Assembly: GCF_000430045.1 (NCBI RefSeq)
Contig: NZ_KE387023.1
Location: 731,478-795,477, forward strand
Origin: Calidithermus chliarophilus DSM 9957
GTDB taxonomy: Bacteria > Deinococcota > Deinococci > Deinococcales > Thermaceae
DNA length: 64,000 nucleotides
Direction of reading: 5' to 3'
Within the stretch, counting starts at the first letter, position 1. Each line of letters starts with the position of its first letter. Positions 48,735 through 53,299 of the stretch are shown here, piece by piece. Position numbers and translations under genes: made by a program. The notes under the pieces were generated by a model. The model ran no database searches, was not told the DNA's origin, and saw only the letters and a list, made by a program, of their open reading frames with translations.

Positions 48735-49247
48735 GAAGTAGCCGCGCCACTCCCGGGGCACCTCGAGGATGTCCAGCCACAGCGCCTGGGTGGGGCGGCC
48801 GGGCTTGCGCAGGAGCTTCATGCCCGCTTCCTCGGGGGTGCGGTCGGCCTTCTTGTGGTTGCAGGGGCGGCAGGCCGCGACCAGGTTGTCCCAGGTGCTG
48901 GGGCCGCCGCGGCTACGGGGCAGCACGTGGTCGAGGGTGAGGTCACGGGTGGGGCGGCCGCAGTACTGGCACACGTAACCGTCACGCTTGAACACATTGC
49001 GGCGCTTGAGCCGCACCTTGTGGACGCGGGGCCGCACCATCTTGCCCAGCCGGATCACGGCGGGCACGGGGTAGAGCGCGTTGGGGGTGCGCAGGAACTC
49101 GCCGCTATCCTCCATCACCTCCGCCATGCCGGCCATCACCAGGCTCACCGCCCGGCGGATGCTGGCGATCCCCAGCGCCTGGTAACCCGCGTTGAGCACC
49201 AGCACGCGGGGTGCGTCAAGGTTCAGCCGCCTTGCTACTTCCTCCAT
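48726..49247 (-). CDS. HNH endonuclease
   Basis: 173 aa. The HNH core is VFKRDGYVCQYCGRPTRDLTLDHVLPRSRGGPSTWDNLVAACRPCNHKK: two zinc CxxC pairs, the His-Asn-His catalytic residues intact. The N-terminal domain (RVLVLNAGYQALGIASIRRAVSLVMAG) is the common WYL-less leader found in a widespread actinobacterial/Deinococcus family. It is directly downstream of the last tRNA gene, on the same strand. HNH genes are often seen beside tRNA arrays; whether it mobilises this array is unknown. Confidence 0.9.
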   Translation of the reverse strand: MEEVARRLNLDAPRVLVLNAGYQALGIASIRRAVSLVMAGMAEVMEDSGEFLRTPNALYPVPAVIRLGKMVRPRVHKVRLKRRNVFKRDGYVCQYCGRPTRDLTLDHVLPRSRGGPSTWDNLVAACRPCNHKKADRTPEEAGMKLLRKPGRPTQALWLDILEVPREWRGYFGG

Positions 49248-49287
49248 GACTTCTCAACCTCCTTCCTGGGCTCGAGCGCCCTCTGTG

Positions 49288-49357
49288 GCCTTCGGCAGGG
49301 CTCGAACCTGCACCGCGCTGCACGAGAGGCAGCCGCTCTGCGTTGAGCTACGAAGGC
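49288..49357 (-). tRNA. tRNA-Glu(CTC), degenerate
   Basis: Acceptor GCCTTCG/CGAAGGC and T arm GCAGG-TTCGAGC-CCTGC pair fully. Anticodon loop CTCTCGT gives CTC. The D loop is only 6 nt (AACGCA) and lacks the GG pair; CCA is not encoded. Last tRNA of the array. Confidence 0.65.
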
Positions 49358-49388
49358 GCGAAGCCCGCTGCCGTGGGCGGGACAGTTT

Positions 49389-49460
49389 TGGTGAAGGCGG
49401 TAGGGGTCGAACCTACACGGTCTCGAGTAAGCGTCGAGTGCCGAGTAGAGCTACGCCTCC
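49389..49460 (-). tRNA. tRNA-like gene, possible Lys(CTT), degenerate
   Basis: Acceptor GGAGGCG/CGCCTTC, discriminator A and encoded CCA; T arm GTAGG-TTCGACC-CCTAC is good. The anticodon stem CTCGA/TCGAG is perfect, but the loop CGCTTAC has G at position 33 instead of U, and the D arm is poor. Anticodon would be CTT. Confidence 0.5.
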
Positions 49461-49495
49461 ACGAAATAGCTCCCTCGGACAGCCGAGAGGGCCGC

Positions 49496-49581
49496 TGGCG
49501 GAAGGAGCAGGATTCGAACCTGCGGGGCTTTAGCCCGCCTCCTTAGCAGTGAGGTGGTTTCGACTGCTCCCCCACCCTTCC
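49496..49581 (-). tRNA. tRNA-Ser(GCT)
   Basis: Acceptor GGAAGGG with a 3' TCCTTCC strand, G discriminator, CCA encoded. Anticodon loop CTGCTAA gives GCT. It keeps a class II variable arm (GGGCTAAAGCCC hairpin), unlike the Leu-anticodon tRNAs of the array. Confidence 0.85.
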
Positions 49582-49589
49582 ACGGTTCC

Positions 49590-49666
49590 TGGTCCCCCAG
49601 GTGGGATTTGAACCCACACTCAGCCGCTTTTGAGGCGGTTGCCTCTGCCGATTGGGCTACCGGGGG
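49590..49666 (-). tRNA. tRNA with Leu anticodon CAA but short variable region
   Basis: Acceptor CCCCCGG/CTGGGGG, discriminator A, CCA encoded. Loop CTCAAAA gives CAA. The variable region is about 5 nt (TGAGT), not the long arm expected of bacterial tRNA-Leu. Confidence 0.7.
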
Positions 49667-49670
49667 CCTT

Positions 49671-49748
49671 TGGTGGCTCCGGGGAGATTCGAACTCCCAA
49701 GCTCCACGTTCTAAGCGTGGAAGGTTTGCCAATTACCGTCACGGAGCC
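49671..49748 (-). tRNA. tRNA with Leu anticodon TAG but short variable region
   Basis: Acceptor GGCTCCG/CGGAGCC perfect, A discriminator, CCA encoded; anticodon stem CCACG/CGTGG perfect, loop CTTAGAA gives TAG; T arm GGGAG-TTCGAAT-CTCCC. The variable region is 5 nt (AGCTT), class I size. Confidence 0.75.
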
Positions 49749-49769
49749 GCGTTTTTGGGCCTGAAAGGG

Positions 49770-49981
49770 GGGAGAGGTGGGATTCGAACCCACACAAAGG
49801 CGCTGTCGCTTTTAGGAAACGCGCTTCCTGCGGCAAGTTACAAACCCGCTCGAGGCTCACCACCTCGAGCCGCCAGCCAGTGCATCCGTAAACCCGCGAC
49901 GGCTTTTGGCCTGCGCCATACCTGTTCGGTTTACCGGCTCCGAGTTTTTCCGGCGCTCTTACCCTCTTGAGCTACTCTCCC
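49770..49981 (-). tRNA. Interrupted tRNA-like gene (two halves, about 140-nt insertion)
   Basis: The 5' half has acceptor GGGAGAG and a good D arm (GCTC-loop-GAGC). The 3' half has T arm GTGGG-TTCGAAT-CCCAC and acceptor CTCTCCC, 7 of 7 complementary to the 5' half. Between them are about 140 nt more than a tRNA needs, including an 8-bp CTCGAG-type hairpin and a CCT-like anticodon loop (TTCCTAA) close to the 3' half. No CCA. Identity uncertain (Arg CCT possible). Confidence 0.5.
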
Positions 49982-49985
49982 CAAG

Positions 49986-50060
49986 TGCCCCCAGGGGGAC
50001 TCGAACCCCCAAACCCTTGCGTCTCGCACAAGGAGGTATGCCCATTCCCTTCACGGGGGC
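49986..50060 (-). tRNA. tRNA with Leu anticodon GAG, short variable region
   Basis: Acceptor GCCCCCG/TGGGGGC, A discriminator, T arm GGGGG-TTCGAGT-CCCCC. Anticodon loop GCGAGAC gives GAG but carries C at position 33. Leu-like D arm (GAATGGGCATA). Variable region 6 nt. CCA not encoded. Confidence 0.65.
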
Positions 50061-50138
50061 AGGGTGTCGGGGTCCGGACAGTGCGTCGGCTGCCGGACCC
50101 CTGTGCTGGCGAAGAAACGAGGATTCCCTTAGCTGTTC
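50061..50138. other. Array spacer with 9-bp hairpin
   Basis: GGGGTCCGG and CCGGACCCC (50069-50101) form a perfect 9-bp stem with a 15-nt loop. No tRNA features were found in this spacer before the MITE. Confidence 0.4.
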
Positions 50139-50141
50139 TCA

Positions 50142-50313
50142 TACCAGATTCGGTCAGTTCGTCACCGAACGGTGACGCCGCCCCGCCAAGGCGGGGCGGC
50201 CGACCGAAGGGATACGCTTTCTTCGCCGACCGCCGGGGAGGGGTGTGCTCTGGGATTCAAAAAGATAGCCTCCGGGCTCTTCGGATCGGATGATTATCTT
50301 TTTGAATCCGGTA
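50142..50313. mobile_element. MITE-like element copy B (172 bp) in the tRNA array
   Basis: Ends TACCAGATTC and GAATCCGGTA, flanked by TCA duplications (50139-50141 and 50314-50316). Same length and almost the same sequence as the copy at 47324-47495. It separates tRNA genes without breaking one. Confidence 0.85.
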
Positions 50314-50326
50314 TCACCTCCTTTCC

Positions 50327-50393
50327 TGGGGCTGCCTCCCGGAGTCGAACCGGGCGCCTTACGAGACGGGCGCTCTGCCGGAGCGATGGCAGC
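50327..50393 (-). tRNA. tRNA-Thr(CGT)-like, degenerate
   Basis: 67 nt including CCA. Acceptor GCTGCCA/AGGCAGC (one mismatch), T arm CCCGG-TTCGACT-CCGGG. Loop CTCGTAA would give CGT, but the anticodon stem pairs poorly in that register and there is no variable region. Probably decayed. Confidence 0.5.
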
Positions 50394-50397
50394 GTGC

Positions 50398-50473
50398 TGG
50401 GGTAGACGGCGGGGCTCGAACCCGCACCTTCCGGTCCCACAAACCGGCGCTCTGCCAATTGAGCTACGTCAAC
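50398..50473 (-). tRNA. tRNA-His(GTG)
   Basis: Acceptor GTTGACG/CGTCTAC (one mismatch), His-type C discriminator, CCA encoded. D loop AATTGGCA; anticodon CCGGT-TTGTGGG-ACCGG; T arm GCGGG-TTCGAGC-CCCGC. Confidence 0.85.
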
Positions 50474-50478
50474 CGTGC

Positions 50479-50555
50479 TGGAGCTGCGAGCTGGAGTCGA
50501 ACCAGCACCCTTTCCCTTACCGGGGGAACGCTCGAGCCTTTCGAGCTCTCGCAGC
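50479..50555 (-). tRNA. tRNA-Thr(GGT)
   Basis: Acceptor GCTGCGA/TCGCAGC perfect, discriminator T, CCA encoded. Anticodon TTCCC-CCGGTAA-GGGAA gives GGT, with C instead of U at position 33. T arm GCTGG-TTCGACT-CCAGC. Confidence 0.75.
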
Positions 50556-50556
50556 A

Positions 50557-50634
50557 TGGTCCTCGAGGGTGGACTCGAACCACCGGCCTCACGCTTATCA
50601 GGCGTGTGCTCTAAACCTGCTGAGCTACTCGAGG
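50557..50634 (-). tRNA. tRNA-Ile(GAT)
   Basis: Acceptor CCTCGAG/CTCGAGG perfect, A discriminator, CCA encoded; anticodon CACGC-CTGATAA-GCGTG; T arm GGTGG-TTCGAGT-CCACC. All stems complete. Confidence 0.9.
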
Positions 50635-50635
50635 A

Positions 50636-50709
50636 TGGAGACGAGAGAGGGAATCAAACCCTCGTGGACCGGGTTGCAGCCGGTCGCCTGGTCACTCGGC
50701 CATCTCGTC
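50636..50709 (-). tRNA. tRNA-Cys(GCA)
   Basis: Acceptor GACGAGA/TCTCGTC perfect, discriminator T, CCA encoded; anticodon loop CTGCAAC with stem ACCGG/CCGGT; T arm GAGGG-TTTGATT-CCCTC. Confidence 0.87.
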
Positions 50710-50710
50710 G

Positions 50711-50887
50711 TGGTCGGACGGGTAGGGGTCGAACCTACGCCTCGCTCCTTATCGCGGTTCGCTGTAGGTTTGCCGCTGGCACAAGCGGCAAACTGGCTGT
50801 GCAGCGGTAGATCCATCTGTCCTCACCGGCCAAACATTCCGCAAACCGCTCTATGAGGGAGCCGCTCTGCCGCTGAGCTACCGTCCG
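50711..50887 (-). tRNA. tRNA-Met(CAT) interrupted by a 102-nt insertion in the anticodon loop
   Basis: Exon 1 (50852-50887): acceptor CGGACGG, D arm GCTC-AGCGGCA-GAGC, anticodon stem GCTCC, loop CTCATA. Exon 2 (50711-50749): A, stem GGAGC, variable GAGGC, T arm GTAGG-TTCGACC-CCTAC, acceptor CCGTCCG, A, CCA. Joined, they give a perfect 75-nt tRNA with loop CTCATAA (anticodon CAT). The insertion 50750-50851 (one-base ambiguity) falls at position 37/38. Its ends form a 9-bp stem (50754-50762 with 50841-50849) and it holds a perfect 10-bp hairpin (50768-50793). Confidence 0.75.
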
Positions 50888-50890
50888 GCT

Positions 50891-50966
50891 TGGTGTCAGC
50901 GGCTGGACTCGAACCAGCAACCTTCGGCTTCGCACGCCGATGCTCGTCCCTTTGAGCTTCGCCAAC
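50891..50966 (-). tRNA. tRNA-Arg(GCG)
   Basis: Acceptor GTTGGCG/CGCTGAC (two wobble pairs), A discriminator, CCA encoded; anticodon TCGGC-GTGCGAA-GCCGA gives GCG; T arm GCTGG-TTCGAGT-CCAGC. Most bacteria read CGN with an A34 (ACG) tRNA, so an unmodified GCG form is unusual. Confidence 0.8.
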
Positions 50967-50970
50967 GCGT

Positions 50971-51046
50971 TGGAGCGGGATGGGGGGCTTGGACCTCCGG
51001 CCCGCTGTGCGCAAGGCAGGCACCCTCGCCGCCGAGCTACGCGGGT
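50971..51046 (-). pseudogene. Decayed tRNA-Ala(TGC)-like gene
   Basis: The anticodon region CCTGC-CTTGCGC matches tRNA-Ala, and CCA follows, but the 3' anticodon strand is altered, the T stem has mismatches (loop TCCAAGC), and the acceptor strands ACCCGCG and ATCCCGC are not complementary. An intact tRNA-Ala(TGC) is at 52504. Confidence 0.55.
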
Positions 51047-51047
51047 A

Positions 51048-51124
51048 TGGCTGACCAGGTAGGGCTCGAGCCTACATCCTCCCGAGTAACAGTCGGGCGC
51101 TCTACCAAGTTGAGCTACTGGTCA
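51048..51124 (-). tRNA. tRNA-Asn(GTT)
   Basis: Acceptor TGACCAG/CTGGTCA perfect, G discriminator, CCA encoded; anticodon CCCGA-CTGTTAC-TCGGG; T arm GTAGG-CTCGAGC-CCTAC with C in place of the conserved T54. Confidence 0.85.
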
Positions 51125-51127
51125 ATG

Positions 51128-51202
51128 TGGCACTCCCAGCGGGAGTCGAACCCGCGCCGCCCGATCGAGGGTCGGGCATCCTTGCCGCTAGACGATGGGA
51201 GC
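51128..51202 (-). tRNA. tRNA-Glu(CTC)
   Basis: Acceptor GCTCCCA/TGGGAGT, G discriminator, CCA encoded; Glu-type TCGTCTAG D region; anticodon CCCGA-CCCTCGA-TCGGG gives CTC (C33); T arm GCGGG-TTCGACT-CCCGC. Confidence 0.8.
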
Positions 51203-51339
51203 TAGCGCGAGAACTGGCCTGGCGCTCTCGCCGTGAAAAGACTTTTTACGGGAGCGGTGCCAAACCGATCGCTAAGCCGTGCCGGACATGGCCATCCGCT
51301 ATCGGCTATGGGCTATCAGCGACTCCCCGTGGAAGTCCT
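51203..51339. other. Array spacer containing a heptad-phased patch
   Basis: 137 bp without a recognisable tRNA. At 51293-51327 five phased 7-bp words of the TATCGGC/TATCAGC type occur, the same words as in the intergenic mosaics. Confidence 0.5.
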
Positions 51340-51413
51340 TGGCTGGGGAAGCTGGGATCGAACCAGCGCTGCCTGATCCAGAGTCAGGAGTCCTGCCTTT
51401 AGACGATTCCCCA
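51340..51413 (-). tRNA. tRNA-Gln(CTG)
   Basis: Acceptor TGGGGAA/TTCCCCA perfect, G discriminator, CCA encoded; Gln-type TCGTCTA D region; anticodon CCTGA-CTCTGGA-TCAGG gives CTG; T arm GCTGG-TTCGATC-CCAGC. Confidence 0.88.
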
Positions 51414-51418
51414 ACGGG

Positions 51419-51453
51419 GCCTGGAAAAGCTCGGGTACGGGGCTTTTCCAGGC
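51419..51453. other. 12-bp hairpin between the array protein gene and tRNA-Gln
   Basis: GCCTGGAAAAGC and GCTTTTCCAGGC pair perfectly over 12 bp with an 11-nt loop, 13 nt past the stop of the 267-aa ORF. No U tract; it may be a processing or stability element between mRNA and tRNA parts of one transcript. Confidence 0.5.
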
Positions 51454-51466
51454 GGGCGATAGGCTT

Positions 51467-52270
51467 TTAGTCGAGGAAGAGGACGTTACGAACGCCGGGG
51501 GCCTGGCCCTCGGTGTTCATGAGGACGCGATGCCAGCCGTGGAGCACGATGGTGGCGTGGTCGGGGTGCGAGACGCGGCCCCGCACGTAGACGTTGGCAC
51601 CGTGGACCATGGTGCGCCAGTCCCACTTCCGGGCCTTGTGGTTGCGCTCCAGGAGCCGCTCGTACTGCTGCTCGGTGAGGGGGCGGGGGTGCTGCTCGCT
51701 CACGTAGACCAGCACGCCGCGGGTGCGGTACAGCTCCTCGCACCAGTGCGCCTTGCCGTTGCCGCGGCGGATGGGCTCGTCGCGGAAGATCATCCACTCG
51801 CTCACCACGAGGCCGGGCTGGGGGACGAAGAACCACTCCCCCTGACGGCGGTAGGCGCGGTTGTGGCGGCGCAGGCGCTCCTTCTCGCGCAGCGCGAGGC
51901 GGGTCTCGCTCCAGCGCACCTCGGCGGGCTTGAGGGCCTCGAGCGCGTCCTTGACGTTGCTCACGCTGCCGCCGGGCACGGCGCAGGTGAACCAGTGGCG
52001 CTCGTCGTGGCCGCAGAGGAACTTGTCCTTGCGCCCCTCCTGGCGGACCATCAGCAGCAGGTGGCGCAGCTCGGGGCGCACGTCGAGCACGGCGAGCTCG
52101 AGCCCCTCGCCCCGGGGGACCCGCAGCTCGAAGAAGGGGCCCTTGCGGTCCTCGAGCACGTCCACGCCGAAGCGGGTGACGGGCTGGAGGCCGTGGCGGG
52201 TCTCGAGCGCGTCGCGAACCTTGGCCCTGGCGCCCATACGGGCGAACTTGTCCTGCAGGTGGTGCATCAT
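51467..52270 (-). CDS. Unrecognised 267-aa protein encoded inside the tRNA array
   Basis: 267 aa from ATG 52270 (a second ATG follows directly; AGGGAG lies 8-9 nt upstream). Soluble, basic, rich in His, Arg and Trp. Landmarks: LELAVLDVRPELRHLLLMVRQEGRKDKFLCGHDERHWF-type N-terminal half, a Lys/Arg-rich helix (LALREKERLRRHNRAYRRQGEW) at about 140-160, and a C-terminal part with WDWRTMVHGANVYVRGRVSHPDHATIVL. No nuclease, ligase or HTH motif that I can name. It is flanked on both sides by tRNA genes on the same strand, so it is very likely co-transcribed; an RNA-related role is a guess from context and charge. Confidence 0.75.
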   Translation of the reverse strand: MMHHLQDKFARMGARAKVRDALETRHGLQPVTRFGVDVLEDRKGPFFELRVPRGEGLELAVLDVRPELRHLLLMVRQEGRKDKFLCGHDERHWFTCAVPGGSVSNVKDALEALKPAEVRWSETRLALREKERLRRHNRAYRRQGEWFFVPQPGLVVSEWMIFRDEPIRRGNGKAHWCEELYRTRGVLVYVSEQHPRPLTEQQYERLLERNHKARKWDWRTMVHGANVYVRGRVSHPDHATIVLHGWHRVLMNTEGQAPGVRNVLFLD

Positions 52271-52407
52271 CGCGTGTCTCCCTGAGCGTTTCGCTCGGGT
52301 TGGGGAGGGCACGCGACGTCGGCTAAGGGGTCGCGGGCGCCTCCGGGCTATGGGTCGTGGGGCCTGGGGAATCGGGGTTCAGACTTTGCCGCATGGGGTG
52401 CTCCTTT

Positions 52408-52483
52408 TGGCGGTTCCAAGGAGAATCGAACTCCTGCTTACGCATCGACAGTGCGTCGTGCTGGGCCACTACACTATGGAACC
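52408..52483 (-). tRNA. tRNA-Asp(GTC)
   Basis: Acceptor GGTTCCA/TGGAACC perfect, G discriminator, CCA encoded; Asp-type TAGTGTAGTGG D region; anticodon ACGCA-CTGTCGA-TGCGT; T arm AGGAG-TTCGATT-CTCCT. Confidence 0.9.
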
Positions 52484-52503
52484 TTGGGCGTCCGGGAAGA
52501 CGC

Positions 52504-52578
52504 TGGTGGACCGAGGAGGGAGTCGAACCCTCATCTGCCGGGTGCAAACCGGCTGCTCTGCCGTTGAGCTACTCGCCC
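52504..52578 (-). tRNA. tRNA-Ala(TGC)
   Basis: Anticodon GCCGG-TTTGCAC-CCGGC gives TGC; T arm GAGGG-TTCGACT-CCCTC; CCA encoded, preceded by A. The acceptor GGGCGAG pairs with the 3' strand CTCGGTC with one mismatch, and one extra base precedes the discriminator. Confidence 0.78.
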
Positions 52579-52580
52579 GT

Positions 52581-52655
52581 TGGTGCTTCGGGGCAGTTTC
52601 GGGCTGCCGACCCCCTGCTCTTCAGGCAGGTGCTCTACCTCTGAGCTACCGAAGC
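52581..52655 (-). tRNA. tRNA-Phe(GAA)
   Basis: Acceptor GCTTCGG/CCGAAGC perfect, A discriminator, CCA encoded; anticodon CCTGC-CTGAAGA-GCAGG; T stem GGCAG/CTGCC with loop CCCGAAA (the TTC of the T loop is altered). Confidence 0.85.
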
Positions 52656-52683
52656 GCGTGCTCGCGGGCATGCCCGCGAGGGC

Positions 52684-52889
52684 TGGTGCGAAAAGTGGGG
52701 CTCGAACCCACAGCCTCCTCGTCGGCAACGAGGCGCTCTGCCCGTTTGATACCGGATTCAAAAAGATAATCATCCGATCCGAAGAGCCCCGGAGGCTATC
52801 TTTTTGAATCCTAGAGCACTCCCTTCGGTCGGGTTAGTCCGCCGCCATCCGGCGCCGAACTAACCGAATCTGGTATGAGCTATTTCCGC
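52684..52889 (-). tRNA. tRNA-Gly(GCC) interrupted by a MITE
   Basis: Without the insertion (126 bp plus a 3-bp duplication) the parts form a perfect 77-nt tRNA: acceptor GCGGAAA/TTTTCGC, anticodon CCTCG-TTGCCGA-CGAGG, T arm GTGGG-TTCGAGC-CCCAC, A, CCA. The element lies at the D-stem/D-loop junction, so this copy cannot make a normal tRNA unless the insert is removed. Confidence 0.85.
52750..52875. mobile_element. MITE-like element copy C (126 bp) inside tRNA-Gly
   Basis: Ends TACCGGATTC and GAATCTGGTA, flanked by TGA duplications (52747-52749 and 52876-52878). Opposite orientation to copies A and B, with a shortened and different interior; ends are conserved. Confidence 0.85.
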
Positions 52890-52890
52890 G

Positions 52891-52967
52891 TGGCGGGCCC
52901 GGCAGGATTCGAACCCGCAGCGGCTGGTTTTGGAGACCAGCACCCTTCCCACAGGGTCTCGGAGCCC
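52891..52967 (-). tRNA. tRNA-Trp(CCA)
   Basis: Anticodon stem CTGGT/ACCAG with loop CTCCAAA; D arm GACC/GGGT; T arm GCGGG-TTCGAAT-CCTGC; G discriminator and encoded CCA. Acceptor GGGCTCC/CGGGCCC has one mismatch and one wobble. Confidence 0.85.
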
Positions 52968-52970
52968 GTT

Positions 52971-53013
52971 CGCGTTTCCCACGAGCACTCGTAGCGGGCA
53001 TTCGTGGGAAACG
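52971..53013. other. 13-bp hairpin upstream of tRNA-Trp
   Basis: GCGTTTCCCACGA pairs perfectly with TCGTGGGAAACGC around a 17-nt loop. It lies in the leader between the first tRNA-like structure and tRNA-Trp. Confidence 0.45.
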
Positions 53014-53025
53014 CTCCATGAACGG

Positions 53026-53132
53026 CTGCCGGGTGGGGTTTCCTACCCACGTCTCCGCGCTTCGGTTGAGCGCTCGAGGTCTCGAGCACCCTCCCGTGCG
53101 CACGGCGTCCGTCGAAGCTGGACCACCGGCAG
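53026..53132 (-). tRNA. tRNA-like structure at the head of the array
   Basis: Acceptor strands CTGCCGG and CCGGCAG pair 7/7; D arm TG-GTCC-loop-GGAC and T-stem GTGGG/CCCAC pair perfectly. The T loop (TAGGAAAC) is not canonical, about 35 extra nt lie between D arm and a 5-bp/7-nt anticodon-like arm (GCGCT-CAACCGA-AGCGC), and CCA is absent. It may be a decayed or interrupted tRNA, or a tRNA mimic. Confidence 0.35.
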
Positions 53133-53180
53133 CAGAAGCCACGTTGTCAAAGTTCGCGTGCCCGAGCGGACACCCTGAAT

Positions 53181-53200
53181 GGTAACATTTGAATGCTACC
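53181..53200. promoter_or_regulatory. Palindromic operator-like site 1 upstream of the tRNA array
   Basis: GGTAACATTT with GAATGCTACC: 8 of 10 half-site positions match in inverted orientation. Its centre is 32 bp from that of site 2, about three helical turns, so a regulator could sit on the same DNA face. Confidence 0.6.
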
Positions 53201-53210
53201 AACAAGGGTG

Positions 53211-53239
53211 ATGGTAGCATTCGAATGCTACTTTGACAA
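53211..53239 (-). promoter_or_regulatory. Promoter of the tRNA array
   Basis: Minus strand: -35 TTGTCA (53234-53239), 17-bp spacer, -10 TACCAT (53211-53216). The spacer is almost entirely the palindrome of site 2, so a bound regulator would block RNA polymerase. Confidence 0.55.
53213..53232. promoter_or_regulatory. Palindromic operator-like site 2 in the array promoter
   Basis: GTAGCATTCGAATGCTAC (53214-53231) is a perfect 18-bp palindrome. The same half-site occurs in site 1. No regulator gene carrying an obvious HTH adjoins, so the cognate protein is probably encoded elsewhere. Confidence 0.65.
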
Positions 53240-53299
53240 GAGGTTGTCGGATTGGACTCAGTGTATCGCGCGCTTCAGCCTTGCTGGACGAGAAAATCC

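Noticed and set aside
50750-50851. Group I intron in tRNA-Met
   Set aside because: 102 nt is too short for the catalytic core, and no P7-like conserved segment or terminal G/U signature was seen.
50750-50851. Archaeal-type bulge-helix-bulge intron
   Set aside because: The exon-intron junctions do not form two 3-nt bulges separated by a 4-bp helix; only the intron ends pair with each other.
49301-52807. Small ORFs across the tRNA genes
   Set aside because: Their translations are strings of T-arm and anticodon-arm sequence read as protein.
53245-53299. Regulator gene for the array palindromes next to the array
   Set aside because: No ORF with an HTH lies here; trmH is a methyltransferase and the 267-aa ORF lacks a recognisable DNA-binding motif.
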